Shown here: in pieces, positions 15,342 through 25,781 of the stretch | How positions within the stretch are numbered: the first letter of the stretch is position 1 | How the letters are laid out: every line of letters starts with the position of its first letter | NCBI RefSeq assembly: GCF_007197735.1 | Contig: NZ_CP041637.1 | Location: 3,009,001 to 3,073,000 of the forward strand | Direction: 5' to 3' | DNA length: 64,000 nt | Source: Formosa sediminum | GTDB lineage: Bacteria; Bacteroidota; Bacteroidia; Flavobacteriales; Flavobacteriaceae | Made by a program: the position numbers and the translations under genes | Notes under the pieces: generated by a model | What the model saw: only the letters and a program-made list of their open reading frames with translations | The model's database searches: none | What the model was told of the DNA's origin: nothing

Positions 15342-18300
15342 TTAATTGCCCATTTGAATATATTCACAATCAAATTCTGGTTTTTCTTTCGATATTTTTG
15401 TTGGATTTGCACCATTTTCTAATCCATCCATTTTACTTAAAATCCGAGCTCTTTCATTCTGCATAGTCATTCTAAGTGTTTTGTCTTTTTCAATATCAAA
15501 ATATATGGCACCTTCAATTATTGTTTTTTCTGCTTTAGAATATATAGACAATGGCGGACCAGACCATAACACAACATCTGCAGACTTTCCTACTTTTATA
15601 CTTCCCATAGTATCGTCTAAGTGTAATAATTTTGCTGGATTTAATGTTATCATTTTTAACGCGTCTTCTGGAGATGTATTACCATACTTTATAGCTTTAG
15701 AGGCTTCGTGATTTAAATGTCTAATGGTTTCTCCACTATCAGAGTTTATTGCCGTAGTAACACCAACAGTATTCATTATTGTGGCATTATACGGAATCGC
15801 ATTTCGAGTTTCCCATTTAAAATTCCAACGATCTGAAAATGTACTACCACCAACACCATGTTCAAGCATTTTATCGGCTATACGGTAGCCTTCTAAGGCA
15901 TGAGTAAACGTATTAATTGTAAAACTAAAACGATCTGCAACATCCATAAGCATGAGCATTTCTTTTTGCTGATATGAATGTGATGAAATAAATCGTTTCT
16001 CTGTTATAACTTCCAACATCGCTTCATGCACCAAGTTTTTTCTGGGCATAATGGCTTTCGCTTTTTGCTTCTTACTTAATTGATTATAAGTATCCCATTC
16101 TTTTTGATATTCTAACGCCTCTGTAAATGCATCTGTATAGAATTGTTCCATTCCCATTAAACTTCTAGGAAAGCGAATAGAAGGTGCACTTTTGGAGCGT
16201 TTTGGATTTTCTCCTAATGCAAATTTTATAAAAGGATCTGCATCTTTTATTTTAAGTCCTTCTGGAGATTCTCCCCATTTAAGTTTAATTAATGCCGACT
16301 GCCCTCCAATAGGGTCTGACGAGCCATGTAATAATTGTGCTGCAACAACACCTCCTGCTAAAGCTCTGTAAATACCAGGATCTTCAGAGTCTACAACATC
16401 TTCCATACGTACCATACTTGAATTTGGTGCCACTTCATTAATACCGTTTAAGGCAATATGCGAGTGCTCGTCTATAATTCCAGGCGTAAGATGTTTTCCT
16501 GTACCATCTATAACTGTAACATTCTTAGCAGACAAATGCTTTCCTATTTTTGAAATTTTACCATCTTCTAGTAAAATATCTGTTCCTTCTAATATACCCG
16601 TATCTTCATTTGTCCAGATGGTTACATTAGTTATTAGAATGTTTTCTGAAGTAATTTTACTTGTATTTCCAAAAGCTAAGAACGGATAAAAAACAGCGCC
16701 TAAGTTATCAAAATTACTTGATGATTCTTTCTTATCTTTTAACTTGCCATTCGTTATTTTTTCTGCAGACCACACGATTTCATCTTTAAAATTAAGTGTT
16801 CCTGTGCCTTTAAAAACAATTTTATTTGGTTCTGAAACCTGCCATCCTTTTAAATTATATTGAATATTATTCGTTACAAATTGTAAAACAGGAAGCTCTC
16901 CATCCATTCTAAAATCCGCTTTATTTTCAGATCCATCTGAAGAAATCAAGCTGGCTACATATTTTCCTTTTACAAGACTCAGTTTTAATTTTGTATGCAA
17001 TGTTCCTACTTCTAAAGTATACTCTCCTAAAAGATTTTTATTTAAAACTTCATGAACTACATAAGGTTTCCCCTTTACCCAGTTTTCTAAAAGCAATGTT
17101 TGATTCTCTAATATATCGCCATCAGCAATGATAAAATTAGCTAATTTTCCTTTAGATAATGTACCAACTAAATCGTCAACTTTAAGGAGTTTTGCAGGGG
17201 TTGTAGTAAGACTAGATAGTGCTTTTTCTTTGGTTAAGCCAAATGCAACGGCTTTACGTAAATTTTCAAGGAAATTTGATGGATTTTCTTGCGGGTATGT
17301 AGTTATAGCAAACGAAATCCCTTCTTGTTCTAAACGAGATGGATTTGAAGGCGCCAATTCCCAATGCTTTAAATCGGCTAATGTAATCTTGTCTGTAATA
17401 ACTGGATCTGTTACATTATAATCTGACGGAAAATTTATAGGAATAATTAAAGATGAATTTAACTGTTTAATTTCTTCTAAACGTTGGTATTCATTTCCTC
17501 CTCCTTTAATAATAAAATCCATATTAAATTCCTGTCCAATTTTACGCACCTGAATATCTGTTAACCAATCTTTAGCTTCAAAAATTTGTGGTAAATCTTT
17601 ATGGTTTTCAATAGCCTCTAAAGTAAGGTCTGAAAAGGTTCGTGAAGGATTAGAGACATACCATTTTGCATCATAAAACGTTTGTCTTAATAAAGCAATA
17701 GATCCCATTGGAGAAATAGGATAATCTTGTGTAGAACTTCCCTTATCAAACGAATAATGACTAGCAACTATATTTTTTAATACCATGCTATTTTCGTTCT
17801 CATTTCCTAGAGCAACAAATGTTGCAGTACCACGTGCAATACCATCTGGTCGCATACTAGCAACGGCACCAAAACCTTGTGCTCTTAATTTAAGTGCACG
17901 TTTTTCATTAACTCCAAAATATGCTGCGCTATTATAATTAGATTTAATGGCTTCATTGGCATTATATGGTCCTTTTGTACTAGACTGAATTTGTTCTCTT
18001 TTTATAAAAGGATTAACACGTTTGGGAAGTTTAACTTCTGGTTGACCATAAGTATTGAACATGTCTATAAATGAAGGATATATATATTTCCCTGAGAGGT
18101 CTATTTGTGTATATCCTTTGGGGATTTCTGTTGTACTAGAAACAGATACAATAACACCATCTTTAATTAATAACGTCCCCTTCTCTACTGTAGTTGTTGG
18201 ATTGATAATAATTGTAGCGTTTGTAAAAGCTACCGTTTGTGGTCTGGAATCTGTAACATCGTTTTTAGGAAAAGTTTCTTGACTATACCCTTGTTTTACA

Positions 18301-18353
18301 AACATAAAAATGCTGAATAGCACAAGAAACCTGTAAACTTTTTTATTGTTCAT
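15342..18353 (-). CDS. Secreted double amidohydrolase (1003 residues)
   Basis: The protein has a signal peptide (ending VKQGYSQ) and two amidohydrolase units. The first (about 40-440) is degenerate: its metal motif reads IYPSFIDMFNTYG (91-103). The second (about 565-985) keeps LTPGIIDEHSHIALNG, the later FTHALEG and the INSDSGE Asp, so it should bind metal and be active. It ends with MITLNPAKLLHLDDTMGSIKVGKSADVVLW, typical of imidazolonepropionase and dipeptidase-like members. The middle (440-560) is a linker or beta domain. The gene is followed closely by the 439-residue relative. Substrate unknown; a cyclic amide or dipeptide released outside the cytosol is likely. Confidence 0.85.
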   Translation of the reverse strand: MNNKKVYRFLVLFSIFMFVKQGYSQETFPKNDVTDSRPQTVAFTNATIIINPTTTVEKGTLLIKDGVIVSVSSTTEIPKGYTQIDLSGKYIYPSFIDMFNTYGQPEVKLPKRVNPFIKREQIQSSTKGPYNANEAIKSNYNSAAYFGVNEKRALKLRAQGFGAVASMRPDGIARGTATFVALGNENENSMVLKNIVASHYSFDKGSSTQDYPISPMGSIALLRQTFYDAKWYVSNPSRTFSDLTLEAIENHKDLPQIFEAKDWLTDIQVRKIGQEFNMDFIIKGGGNEYQRLEEIKQLNSSLIIPINFPSDYNVTDPVITDKITLADLKHWELAPSNPSRLEQEGISFAITTYPQENPSNFLENLRKAVAFGLTKEKALSSLTTTPAKLLKVDDLVGTLSKGKLANFIIADGDILENQTLLLENWVKGKPYVVHEVLNKNLLGEYTLEVGTLHTKLKLSLVKGKYVASLISSDGSENKADFRMDGELPVLQFVTNNIQYNLKGWQVSEPNKIVFKGTGTLNFKDEIVWSAEKITNGKLKDKKESSSNFDNLGAVFYPFLAFGNTSKITSENILITNVTIWTNEDTGILEGTDILLEDGKISKIGKHLSAKNVTVIDGTGKHLTPGIIDEHSHIALNGINEVAPNSSMVRMEDVVDSEDPGIYRALAGGVVAAQLLHGSSDPIGGQSALIKLKWGESPEGLKIKDADPFIKFALGENPKRSKSAPSIRFPRSLMGMEQFYTDAFTEALEYQKEWDTYNQLSKKQKAKAIMPRKNLVHEAMLEVITEKRFISSHSYQQKEMLMLMDVADRFSFTINTFTHALEGYRIADKMLEHGVGGSTFSDRWNFKWETRNAIPYNATIMNTVGVTTAINSDSGETIRHLNHEASKAIKYGNTSPEDALKMITLNPAKLLHLDDTMGSIKVGKSADVVLWSGPPLSIYSKAEKTIIEGAIYFDIEKDKTLRMTMQNERARILSKMDGLENGANPTKISKEKPEFDCEYIQMGN

Positions 18354-18515
18354 TTTTAAGTGTATTAAAAATTACCGTTATAACTTGATTTGCAGATAAA
18401 ATCTTACCTCATTTACTTTAAAAATTTCATTCAAAACAGATGAGGTAGACTTTATTATACATTGGATTGTAGAGCATGTAACACTCCAATGTTTATCATA
18501 ACAACTATTTAAGTT

Positions 18516-19487
18516 TTATTTAATTAGAGGCTGTAAAACGTCTAAATAATCTGTGATAGATGTTACAAAAGCTTCAGAAAATTGCTTTCTATTAGCTTCA
18601 GAAGCACGAACTTTATAATTAGCTTCTATTTGTAATCCAAATACTTTAGGATAGTCTGAAGACGTGTAACGTCTGGTATTATAACCTCCTGAAAAATAAG
18701 CTTCATCAGATTTTGGATATGGGTCTTGTAAACTCGGAACTGCAGGATAACCATTAGATTCGAAAAAAGTACCTAAGGCATGTTCTCCAATTAATAAGTC
18801 TTTAAGCGTTTGATTACCTGTCATGTTTAATAAATTCTGAAGCGAAGATTTAGCATTTATAGCTGTCGCACTCACACTGTTGCTTTCTAAATCTGACTTA
18901 CGTAACATATACCCAAGTTCTAATCGTTTTACAGGATGACTTTGTCCATGTAAATCTATATAAAGTGCATAACCATATTGCTCTATAGCTTTAGATATTG
19001 CAGCTTCAATGTATTTATGATATTGCTTCCAAGTCGAATACATCATAGGGTTTTCGCAAGTTGCTACGTCCATATCACGATTTAAATCAATTTTAGCCCT
19101 TGCAATTTGAGATACAATTAAAAATGGTTTTTTTCCTTGTTTTTCAAAGGCATCACTTATTTCGTAAGCTAAAAAATTAGTGTTGTCATCTTTCTCCTTT
19201 GTACCACATGTACGATCTGGTATTTCTGTTGGAGAAATTAAACCACCATGAGGTACACTTATAACTAAAGGCATATTACCTTCTGTAGCTTCCAACCAAC
19301 TTGGATCGAATATATCTTTTACAACAAGAGATTCATCTTTATCTAAAGTTGTCTTTTTGCTACTACACTGTATTTGAAAAAACACAGTGGTAGTTAGCAA
19401 ACATAATACTACACTTTTCGTTTGGAAGACTTTCTTTAAAAAAGTCATCCCATACGCTGTAACAGATTTTGTTTTATTGATTTTCAT
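18516..19487 (-). CDS. N-formylglutamate amidohydrolase-family lipoprotein
   Basis: This is a 323-residue protein with a lipoprotein signal (VFFQIQC). An internal ATG at 19448 would give a more usual leader length, so the start is open. The domain matches the N-formylglutamate amidohydrolase (FGase) fold: PLVISVPHGG at the start, ARAKIDLNRDMD, the DLHGQSH metal block and the closing LQIEANYKVR. Cytosolic FGase is HutG of histidine breakdown, but an exported lipid-anchored form next to SusC/SusD points to a different amide or gamma-glutamyl substrate. It lies 15 bases after the susD-like gene and probably shares its transcript. Confidence 0.82.
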   Translation of the reverse strand: MKINKTKSVTAYGMTFLKKVFQTKSVVLCLLTTTVFFQIQCSSKKTTLDKDESLVVKDIFDPSWLEATEGNMPLVISVPHGGLISPTEIPDRTCGTKEKDDNTNFLAYEISDAFEKQGKKPFLIVSQIARAKIDLNRDMDVATCENPMMYSTWKQYHKYIEAAISKAIEQYGYALYIDLHGQSHPVKRLELGYMLRKSDLESNSVSATAINAKSSLQNLLNMTGNQTLKDLLIGEHALGTFFESNGYPAVPSLQDPYPKSDEAYFSGGYNTRRYTSSDYPKVFGLQIEANYKVRASEANRKQFSEAFVTSITDYLDVLQPLIK

Positions 19488-19502
19488 AGGGTATGTTTAA
19501 GA

Positions 19503-20900
19503 TTATTGATTTACCTCTGTAGCAGCAAACAATCCTGGTTCTGACGGAGCGTTTGTATTAGATAAAATTTCATCTTCTGGATATAACATACGTTCTACAT
19601 TTTGTGTGCTTGTAGCTACATTTAAAGGAAATGGGACAGCAAGATCTGAATCTGTTTTTTGCAATCTACGTGTATCATCAAAAGCCATAAAAGTTGTGAA
19701 TCCTGAAACATATCGCTCTTCAATTATTTCGCGAAGTAAAGCATCATCTGTATCTATATTATCCATATTTTCAATACCACCAGCATTAAAATCTTCAGGA
19801 GTATAAGCCTCATAAGTATAAGATTCTGAAGCAAAATTGGTGTTAAGGAAACTTCCTGTATTTAAAAATGCACGTAATGTATTTAAATGCTCTAAACCAG
19901 TAGTAAATCCGCTTGTTCTAAATCCAGATTCGGCTAAAATAAGTAGATTCTCTCTATACGTTATCATGGGTTGAGGTTCTAATTCTTGAGCAATACCAAG
20001 GTTAGAATCTCCTGTTGTTTGATCTATTGTATAATATAAACCTCTTGCCGTTTCGTCTGTTTTAGAATTGTTTCGAGACACACCACTTGTAGGATCTAAT
20101 AATTGTTCAAGATAACTACCGCTTGTCCCTGTATAGGGTCCTGATTCTAATAAAATATAGTATTTATTTTTAGTACTATTTTCTCCAGTAATATCTAGCG
20201 GAACAAACATCATGTTATTTTCACTAGAAGAAATTCCGTTTAAAGCAGCTGCATAAGCTAAACTATATTCTTTGGTATGTGTATAGTAACGTGCTTTAAG
20301 CGTCCATGCAGATTCTAACCACTTTTCTCTATCACCATTAAAAATAAAATCTTCTAATACGCCATAACCTTCTGCATTTTCAAGTTCTGAAATAGCCTCA
20401 TCTAAAAGCAGTTGTAATTGTTCGAACACATAAGTTTGATTATCAAAAGTTGGATTTTCAATATCAGTAAGTGCTTCAGAATACGGAATATCTCCAAATA
20501 ACGAAGCGTACGTTCCTACCAAATGTGCTTCTACCACTTTAGAAATTCCTAACAACAATGGATTATCTGTCGTTCTTTCTTGAATTTCTCTTAAAGGAGT
20601 TAATACACTTTGGTATCCATCCCAATCAAATGTACTGCTTGTAACATTATATTGATAACGTTCAAATTCTGTTTGTTCATAACCAACCAATTGACCTGAC
20701 CAATATCCAGCCATTCTGCTATAAGATCCCAATTGAATACCTATGTTAGACAATTCTGCTCCGTTTAAGAATAAACCAGCATCTATATCATCTAGAGTTA
20801 ATTGATTTGGATTTTCGTTTAAATCGTCGACTACACTTTCACAACCTATAAAAGCTAAGGCTGTAAAAATTAATAGTAATATTTTATATGTTGATTTCAT
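19503..20900 (-). CDS. SusD/RagB-like nutrient-binding lipoprotein
   Basis: This is a 465-residue outer-membrane lipoprotein (signal ending LAFIGC, Cys 19), the surface 'lid' partner of the SusC-like channel encoded 13 bases upstream. Family marks are DDLNENPNQLTLDDI after the lipobox, AHLVGTYASLFGDIPYSEAL, and a C-terminal ALLREIIEERYVSGF...DDTRRLQ segment. It fits the SusD-like_2 branch, which often works with peptide or amino-acid-type substrates rather than glycans. No glycoside hydrolase is nearby, but several peptidase and amidase genes are. Confidence 0.92.
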   Translation of the reverse strand: MKSTYKILLLIFTALAFIGCESVVDDLNENPNQLTLDDIDAGLFLNGAELSNIGIQLGSYSRMAGYWSGQLVGYEQTEFERYQYNVTSSTFDWDGYQSVLTPLREIQERTTDNPLLLGISKVVEAHLVGTYASLFGDIPYSEALTDIENPTFDNQTYVFEQLQLLLDEAISELENAEGYGVLEDFIFNGDREKWLESAWTLKARYYTHTKEYSLAYAAALNGISSSENNMMFVPLDITGENSTKNKYYILLESGPYTGTSGSYLEQLLDPTSGVSRNNSKTDETARGLYYTIDQTTGDSNLGIAQELEPQPMITYRENLLILAESGFRTSGFTTGLEHLNTLRAFLNTGSFLNTNFASESYTYEAYTPEDFNAGGIENMDNIDTDDALLREIIEERYVSGFTTFMAFDDTRRLQKTDSDLAVPFPLNVATSTQNVERMLYPEDEILSNTNAPSEPGLFAATEVNQ

Positions 20901-20913
20901 ATGAATTGAATTT

Positions 20914-23900
20914 TTATAGGTTAGCTTGAATGTTAAACAAAACAGAACGCGTTCCTGGGTTATTAAAATAGTTCATACCAAAGGCATTACTTACCCCGTA
21001 ATTGTTAGTTTCTGGATCGACATCAATAATATCTGTCCATAAAAATAAATCACGTCCTGTCACTGAAAAACGTAACGATTCTAAAGCTAATTTTTTACTT
21101 AATTTAAGTTTTGATAGTGTATAACCAATAGTAACATTACGTAGTTTGGTCCATGTGGCATCTTCTATATAAAGATCATTAGTTTTATTATAACCTAAAC
21201 CTCCACCAATACCACGGTACCAAGATTCATCTAACAACACATTTCCAGCTCCAAAATTTTCTATATTCCCTCTAACTGTAGTTCCTGCTGCAAAAACATC
21301 TCCGTTAACATTTACCATATCTTCAGTCAGCATAACTTCTTTGGCTACGTTAGCATGATTTCCAAAACCATAAAGCACGATATTCGTACGGTTTATATAA
21401 TCTCCTCCATGAGAATGCTCGAATAAGAAACTGAAATCAAAATCTTTATATTCTAATTTCATTCCTAAACCACCACGCCATTCCGGATTAGGATCTCCTA
21501 AAACACGACTTTCCGTATCTAATTGGGGGAATCCGTTAGCATCTAAATCTAAGCTGTTATCTGCATTACGAAGTGTCCCTGGTAAATAAAATGAACTCAT
21601 AGCATAACCTTTAACCGCTTTAGAAGTTCCTCCAATATCAACTGTTTCTGCTCCTGCAATATCTACAACCTTATTTTTGTTTTTGTTATAATTTGTATTG
21701 AACGATAACTTAAGGTTTTCAGAATCTATTAATTTACCTGTAAGATCTATTTCAAGACCTTTATTTTCTATAACTGCGGCATTTTTATAATTGTAATTAA
21801 ATCCAGAACTCGGGTTTGCCTTTACAGCAAATAAAATATCCTTAGTTTCATTCTCGTAATATGTAATACCTAAAGAAAACTTATTATCAAAAAATCTTAA
21901 ATCTCCTCCAATTTCCCATTCCGTTTTAATTTCCGGTCTTAAATTAGAATTTCCTTTTTCAGAATCTACCATAAATGCTCCTCCAAATGAAGAGAAACCT
22001 GTAGTTGCTAGTGTCTCGAATTTGTAAGGTTCTGGTTGTATACCTACTTTTCCCCATGATGCTCTAAATTTTCCAAAACTTAAAAAATCAGAATTTAAGA
22101 GATCTGTAAATTGCCATGCTAAATCTACTGAAGGATAGAAAAAGCTCCCTTTTATTGTTGAAGCAGCTTCTAATGCACCTGATAGATTAATAAATAATTG
22201 TTCGTATAAATTTATTCCTAAAACACCATAACCACGGTTAGATCTTATTTTAGTTATATCTCTACTCCAAGATGTAGAGGATTGATCTGGATTTAAATCT
22301 GGTGTCGCTAAATCTGAATCTACTGCAAATGGGCTTAATATATTATAGTTAGACACACGATCTCTATCATTAATATTATATCCAAATGTTGCAGATAAAC
22401 CAAAATCATCACTAAAGTCGTGAGTTGCAATTGCAATACCATCAAAATTAAGTTCTTTACTTACAATATCTGTTTGGCTCCAATATCCTCCACTTCTAGT
22501 ACTACTTGCAGATCCTATTGGATAAAATTCACTTCGCGTATCATTATAGTAATCCATACCTCCTCTTAAAATAATTTTTAACCAATTAACAGGATCTATA
22601 GTTAATTCCGGATTCACAATAAATCGATTAACATCACTTGGGGCTTTTTGTTCATTTATTGTCCAAAGCGGATTATTATAAACAGGATTTTCAGCCTCTC
22701 CAAGATGTCTTCTATAAGAACGTTGGCGATTAGTATAAATATCTCCGCTTGAAGAAGTATATGTGCCCTTATAATCTGAGATATCAAAATCTGGAGAAGT
22801 TCTTAATAGTCCTAATAACACTCCATTGGTATTTTCTCCTGCCTGAACAATTCTATTAGATTTTGTGTTAGTAAAAGACACTCTGTTGTTCCAAGTTAAC
22901 CAGTCTGTGACTTTAAACTTTGTGTTTAATCTTATATTTTGTCTGTCGTAATCATAATTTTCTATGATACCTTCTTGACCTAAATTTTCATAACTAAAAA
23001 AGTAAGATGCTTTTTCTCCTCCTCCACTTACAGAGATGTTGTGCTGAGAAAAAGTACCTGTTCTAAATACTTTATTGTAATTACTGTCTCTAAATGTTTC
23101 TTTAGAATTTTTTGTGATTACAGAATAATATTCATTTCCTGTTGTATTTGAGACAAAAGATCCTCCTGAAGTGTCTACAATATCTGCTTCTCCTGAACGG
23201 TTCGCTATTTTATCTCCCCAAGATTCTCCATAAGAGACATTATATTCACCATTTTGTCCTTGACCATATTCATTTTGAAGTTTTGTACGCACACTTATAT
23301 CATCATAAGATTGTGTAAGAGAATATTGAACAGTCGGTTTTTTGTTTAATCTACCGCTTTTTGTTGTTATCATAATAACACCATTTGCAGCTCTAGACCC
23401 CCAAAGTGCAGCAGCAGAAGCTCCTTTTAAGATTTGTACAGACTCTATATCTTTTGGGTTGATATCATCTAAACGAGATTGTTGACTAACTGTAACACTA
23501 CCAATATTATCATTACTAACGGGTATTCCGTCTAGAATAATTAAAGGCTGGCTAGCACCTTGTATGGTATTTGCTCCACGTATTTGAATTGATGAACCTG
23601 CACCAGGATCTCCATTAGATTTACCTATACGCACACCAGATGCTTTACCTGCTAATGAATTAATTATACCTGTTTCTCCTGATTTTTCAATATTCTCTGA
23701 TTGAACAGAAGAACTTGTAGAACCCGATTTATCTTTTAATTGTTTAGTACCTATTGCGGTAATAAAAACTTCATCAAGATTATTTACTCCAGGAACCATT
23801 GATATATTTATAACCAATTCGTCTCCTACTGTTACTTCTTTGGTTTCATAACCCACATAAGAGAAAATTATAACTTTTCCTTTAGGAACGTCAAGTGAGT

Positions 23901-24414
23901 AATTACCATCAAAATCTGTCGAAACACCTTTCATAGAATCCTTAATTACAACACTTACACCGGGTAATGGCATATTATTTTCATCGGTAACCGTACCTGA
24001 TATATTAATAGGAACCTCTTTATTTTGTTTTACAGATGGCGTTGTAGACTTTATTGCCGGTTTATCTTTTTCTATAAGTACAATTAATTTCCTCCTTACT
24101 TCAAAAGAGACATTACTCTCTTTTAATATAATATTCATTAAAGTCTCAATTTCAACTTTAACAACATTAACGGTTATTTTTTTATTTAAATCAAGTGTAG
24201 AATCTTTATAGAGAATGTTATAATCTGTACTACGCTCTATCTCATTAAAAATAGTACCAATAGAGGCATTTTCCATTTTCATTGAAATAGATTGGAGGGC
24301 ATTGGCAGAATTCGCGTTGACTTGGAATAAGACAGCAAATAAAAATAGAGTAGATATTTTCATTTTCAGATCTATTTTTGCTCTAAAATAGTTTCTGTAT
24401 AGTGCGTTCTTCAT
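20914..24414 (-). CDS. SusC/RagA TonB-linked outer-membrane transporter with signalling domain
   Basis: The 1166-residue protein has a signal peptide (an in-frame ATG at residue 17 is an alternative start). In order it carries an STN signalling domain (about 48-115, SISMKMENASIGTIFNEIE), a carboxypeptidase-D-like regulatory domain (about 130-210, ISGTVTDENNMPLPGVSV), a plug (about 215-345, with GTKQLKDKSG and IQIRGANTIQGASQPLIILDGIPV) and the 22-strand barrel, ending in an aromatic-poor LFNIQANL. The STN domain is what talks to an anti-sigma factor, and fecR plus an ECF sigma gene lie directly upstream, so substrate should induce the locus through trans-envelope signalling. Confidence 0.95.
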   Translation of the reverse strand: MKNALYRNYFRAKIDLKMKISTLFLFAVLFQVNANSANALQSISMKMENASIGTIFNEIERSTDYNILYKDSTLDLNKKITVNVVKVEIETLMNIILKESNVSFEVRRKLIVLIEKDKPAIKSTTPSVKQNKEVPINISGTVTDENNMPLPGVSVVIKDSMKGVSTDFDGNYSLDVPKGKVIIFSYVGYETKEVTVGDELVINISMVPGVNNLDEVFITAIGTKQLKDKSGSTSSSVQSENIEKSGETGIINSLAGKASGVRIGKSNGDPGAGSSIQIRGANTIQGASQPLIILDGIPVSNDNIGSVTVSQQSRLDDINPKDIESVQILKGASAAALWGSRAANGVIMITTKSGRLNKKPTVQYSLTQSYDDISVRTKLQNEYGQGQNGEYNVSYGESWGDKIANRSGEADIVDTSGGSFVSNTTGNEYYSVITKNSKETFRDSNYNKVFRTGTFSQHNISVSGGGEKASYFFSYENLGQEGIIENYDYDRQNIRLNTKFKVTDWLTWNNRVSFTNTKSNRIVQAGENTNGVLLGLLRTSPDFDISDYKGTYTSSSGDIYTNRQRSYRRHLGEAENPVYNNPLWTINEQKAPSDVNRFIVNPELTIDPVNWLKIILRGGMDYYNDTRSEFYPIGSASSTRSGGYWSQTDIVSKELNFDGIAIATHDFSDDFGLSATFGYNINDRDRVSNYNILSPFAVDSDLATPDLNPDQSSTSWSRDITKIRSNRGYGVLGINLYEQLFINLSGALEAASTIKGSFFYPSVDLAWQFTDLLNSDFLSFGKFRASWGKVGIQPEPYKFETLATTGFSSFGGAFMVDSEKGNSNLRPEIKTEWEIGGDLRFFDNKFSLGITYYENETKDILFAVKANPSSGFNYNYKNAAVIENKGLEIDLTGKLIDSENLKLSFNTNYNKNKNKVVDIAGAETVDIGGTSKAVKGYAMSSFYLPGTLRNADNSLDLDANGFPQLDTESRVLGDPNPEWRGGLGMKLEYKDFDFSFLFEHSHGGDYINRTNIVLYGFGNHANVAKEVMLTEDMVNVNGDVFAAGTTVRGNIENFGAGNVLLDESWYRGIGGGLGYNKTNDLYIEDATWTKLRNVTIGYTLSKLKLSKKLALESLRFSVTGRDLFLWTDIIDVDPETNNYGVSNAFGMNYFNNPGTRSVLFNIQANL

Positions 24415-24520
24415 ATTTTTAGTTGGGTTTAATTGGTTTATTTTAGCTATTAAATTATTCTGGAGCTTTGTTGGTGATGTTCAAGAAACTCCTTGTTATT
24501 ATTCAGGTTTACTTCATATA

Positions 24521-25672
24521 TTATTTTTTATTTTGAGTTAATATTATTTTTTCATGTTCTAAATCATATTCAAAATCTTTAAGTCTTTGAAACCCTTGAA
24601 GAACTTCTTCAATAGTTTCTGTTTTAAATCGACCTGTAAATCTTTCTGTTTTTAATGTTTCATCTTTAATCTCTATAGACACAGAGTAATGTCTTTCTAA
24701 TTTTTTAGCAATGTGATAAAAGGTTTCATTCTTGAAATACAGAACACCGTCTTTCCAAGAGATATAGCGACTTACATCTACATCTTTAATTTTTATTTCT
24801 GAATTAGATGCTTTATAAAATGCTTTTTGGTTAGGTTTTAAAACTATGGCATCAACATCAGGATTATCGGTTTGAGATACCTCAACACGTCCTTCAACTA
24901 AAACGACGTGAGTTACGTCATCATTAGGGTAACTAGAAAAATTAAATTCAGTTCCTAATACTTGCGTCACAATGTCTTTAGATTTAACCATAAATGGTCT
25001 TAATGAATCTGATTTAACAGAGAAGTAAGCTTCACCTGTTAATTCTACATGTCTTTCTCCTGTACTATAAAAGGCAGTCGGGAAAGTAAAAGAAGATCCA
25101 GAGTTAAGATAAACCTCTGTCCCATCTGATAAGACAACTTCAAATTTTTTACCATAAGGTACATTCACTGTATTATATACAAGTGACTGCTTTTTATCAT
25201 TTCTATCTATGTTTTGAGCTTTATATGTGATTTTTGTTCTGTCTTGCTCTGCTACATAAGTATCTGAACTAGAAATAATACTAGACGTATTTGTATTCAG
25301 AACCTCTTGTGTACCGTTTCCTAAAGTAATTGTAATTTCCTCTTGAATTTTTGTATTACTATTGGCCTGTTTTAAAAAGAAATAAGCAGAAGATGCTAGC
25401 ACAGTTATAAATATAGCGGCATATTTTAACCAACCTCGATTTTTTTTCTTTAGATTAAAAAGATTGTCGAATTTTGAAAGTAATTCTGTTTTAAATAATT
25501 TGGCTTCATCTTTATTCTTATCTCTTGTAATTAAATAATGAAGCTCTACATAATCTTTATATGCTGATGGATTCTCCTTTATCCATGCAGAAAGTACTTG
25601 AATTTCTTCAGGACTAGCGGTTTTTTCCAAAAATTTGTTTATAATTATCGAAATATGTTTATTTTTTTTCAT
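24521..25672 (-). CDS. FecR-family anti-sigma factor
   Basis: This is a 383-residue single-pass inner-membrane protein. It has a short cytosolic sigma-binding part (1-80), one membrane segment (KYAAIFITVLASSAYFFL, about 84-101), a periplasmic FecR domain (about 170-265, VPYGKKFEVVLSDGTEVYLNSGS) and the DUF4974 C-terminal domain that contacts the STN domain of its transporter. It lies between the susC-like gene and the divergently read sigma gene. It should hold the sigma factor inactive until the transporter reports substrate. Confidence 0.93.
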   Translation of the reverse strand: MKKNKHISIIINKFLEKTASPEEIQVLSAWIKENPSAYKDYVELHYLITRDKNKDEAKLFKTELLSKFDNLFNLKKKNRGWLKYAAIFITVLASSAYFFLKQANSNTKIQEEITITLGNGTQEVLNTNTSSIISSSDTYVAEQDRTKITYKAQNIDRNDKKQSLVYNTVNVPYGKKFEVVLSDGTEVYLNSGSSFTFPTAFYSTGERHVELTGEAYFSVKSDSLRPFMVKSKDIVTQVLGTEFNFSSYPNDDVTHVVLVEGRVEVSQTDNPDVDAIVLKPNQKAFYKASNSEIKIKDVDVSRYISWKDGVLYFKNETFYHIAKKLERHYSVSIEIKDETLKTERFTGRFKTETIEEVLQGFQRLKDFEYDLEHEKIILTQNKK

Positions 25673-25781
25673 TTTAAAATGAGGATTGTCGAATTGTTAT
25701 TAGTAAAACGATTGGTTTTTGCAGAACCCTTGCTTTTTTTAAAAAATTATTGATAATTTTGAGCGTATTACAGCAATACAC

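Noticed and set aside
14005-19487. Histidine degradation (HutI/HutG) cluster
   Set aside because: The proteins carry signal peptides, two of the three amidohydrolase units lack the metal motif, and there is no HutH or HutU gene.
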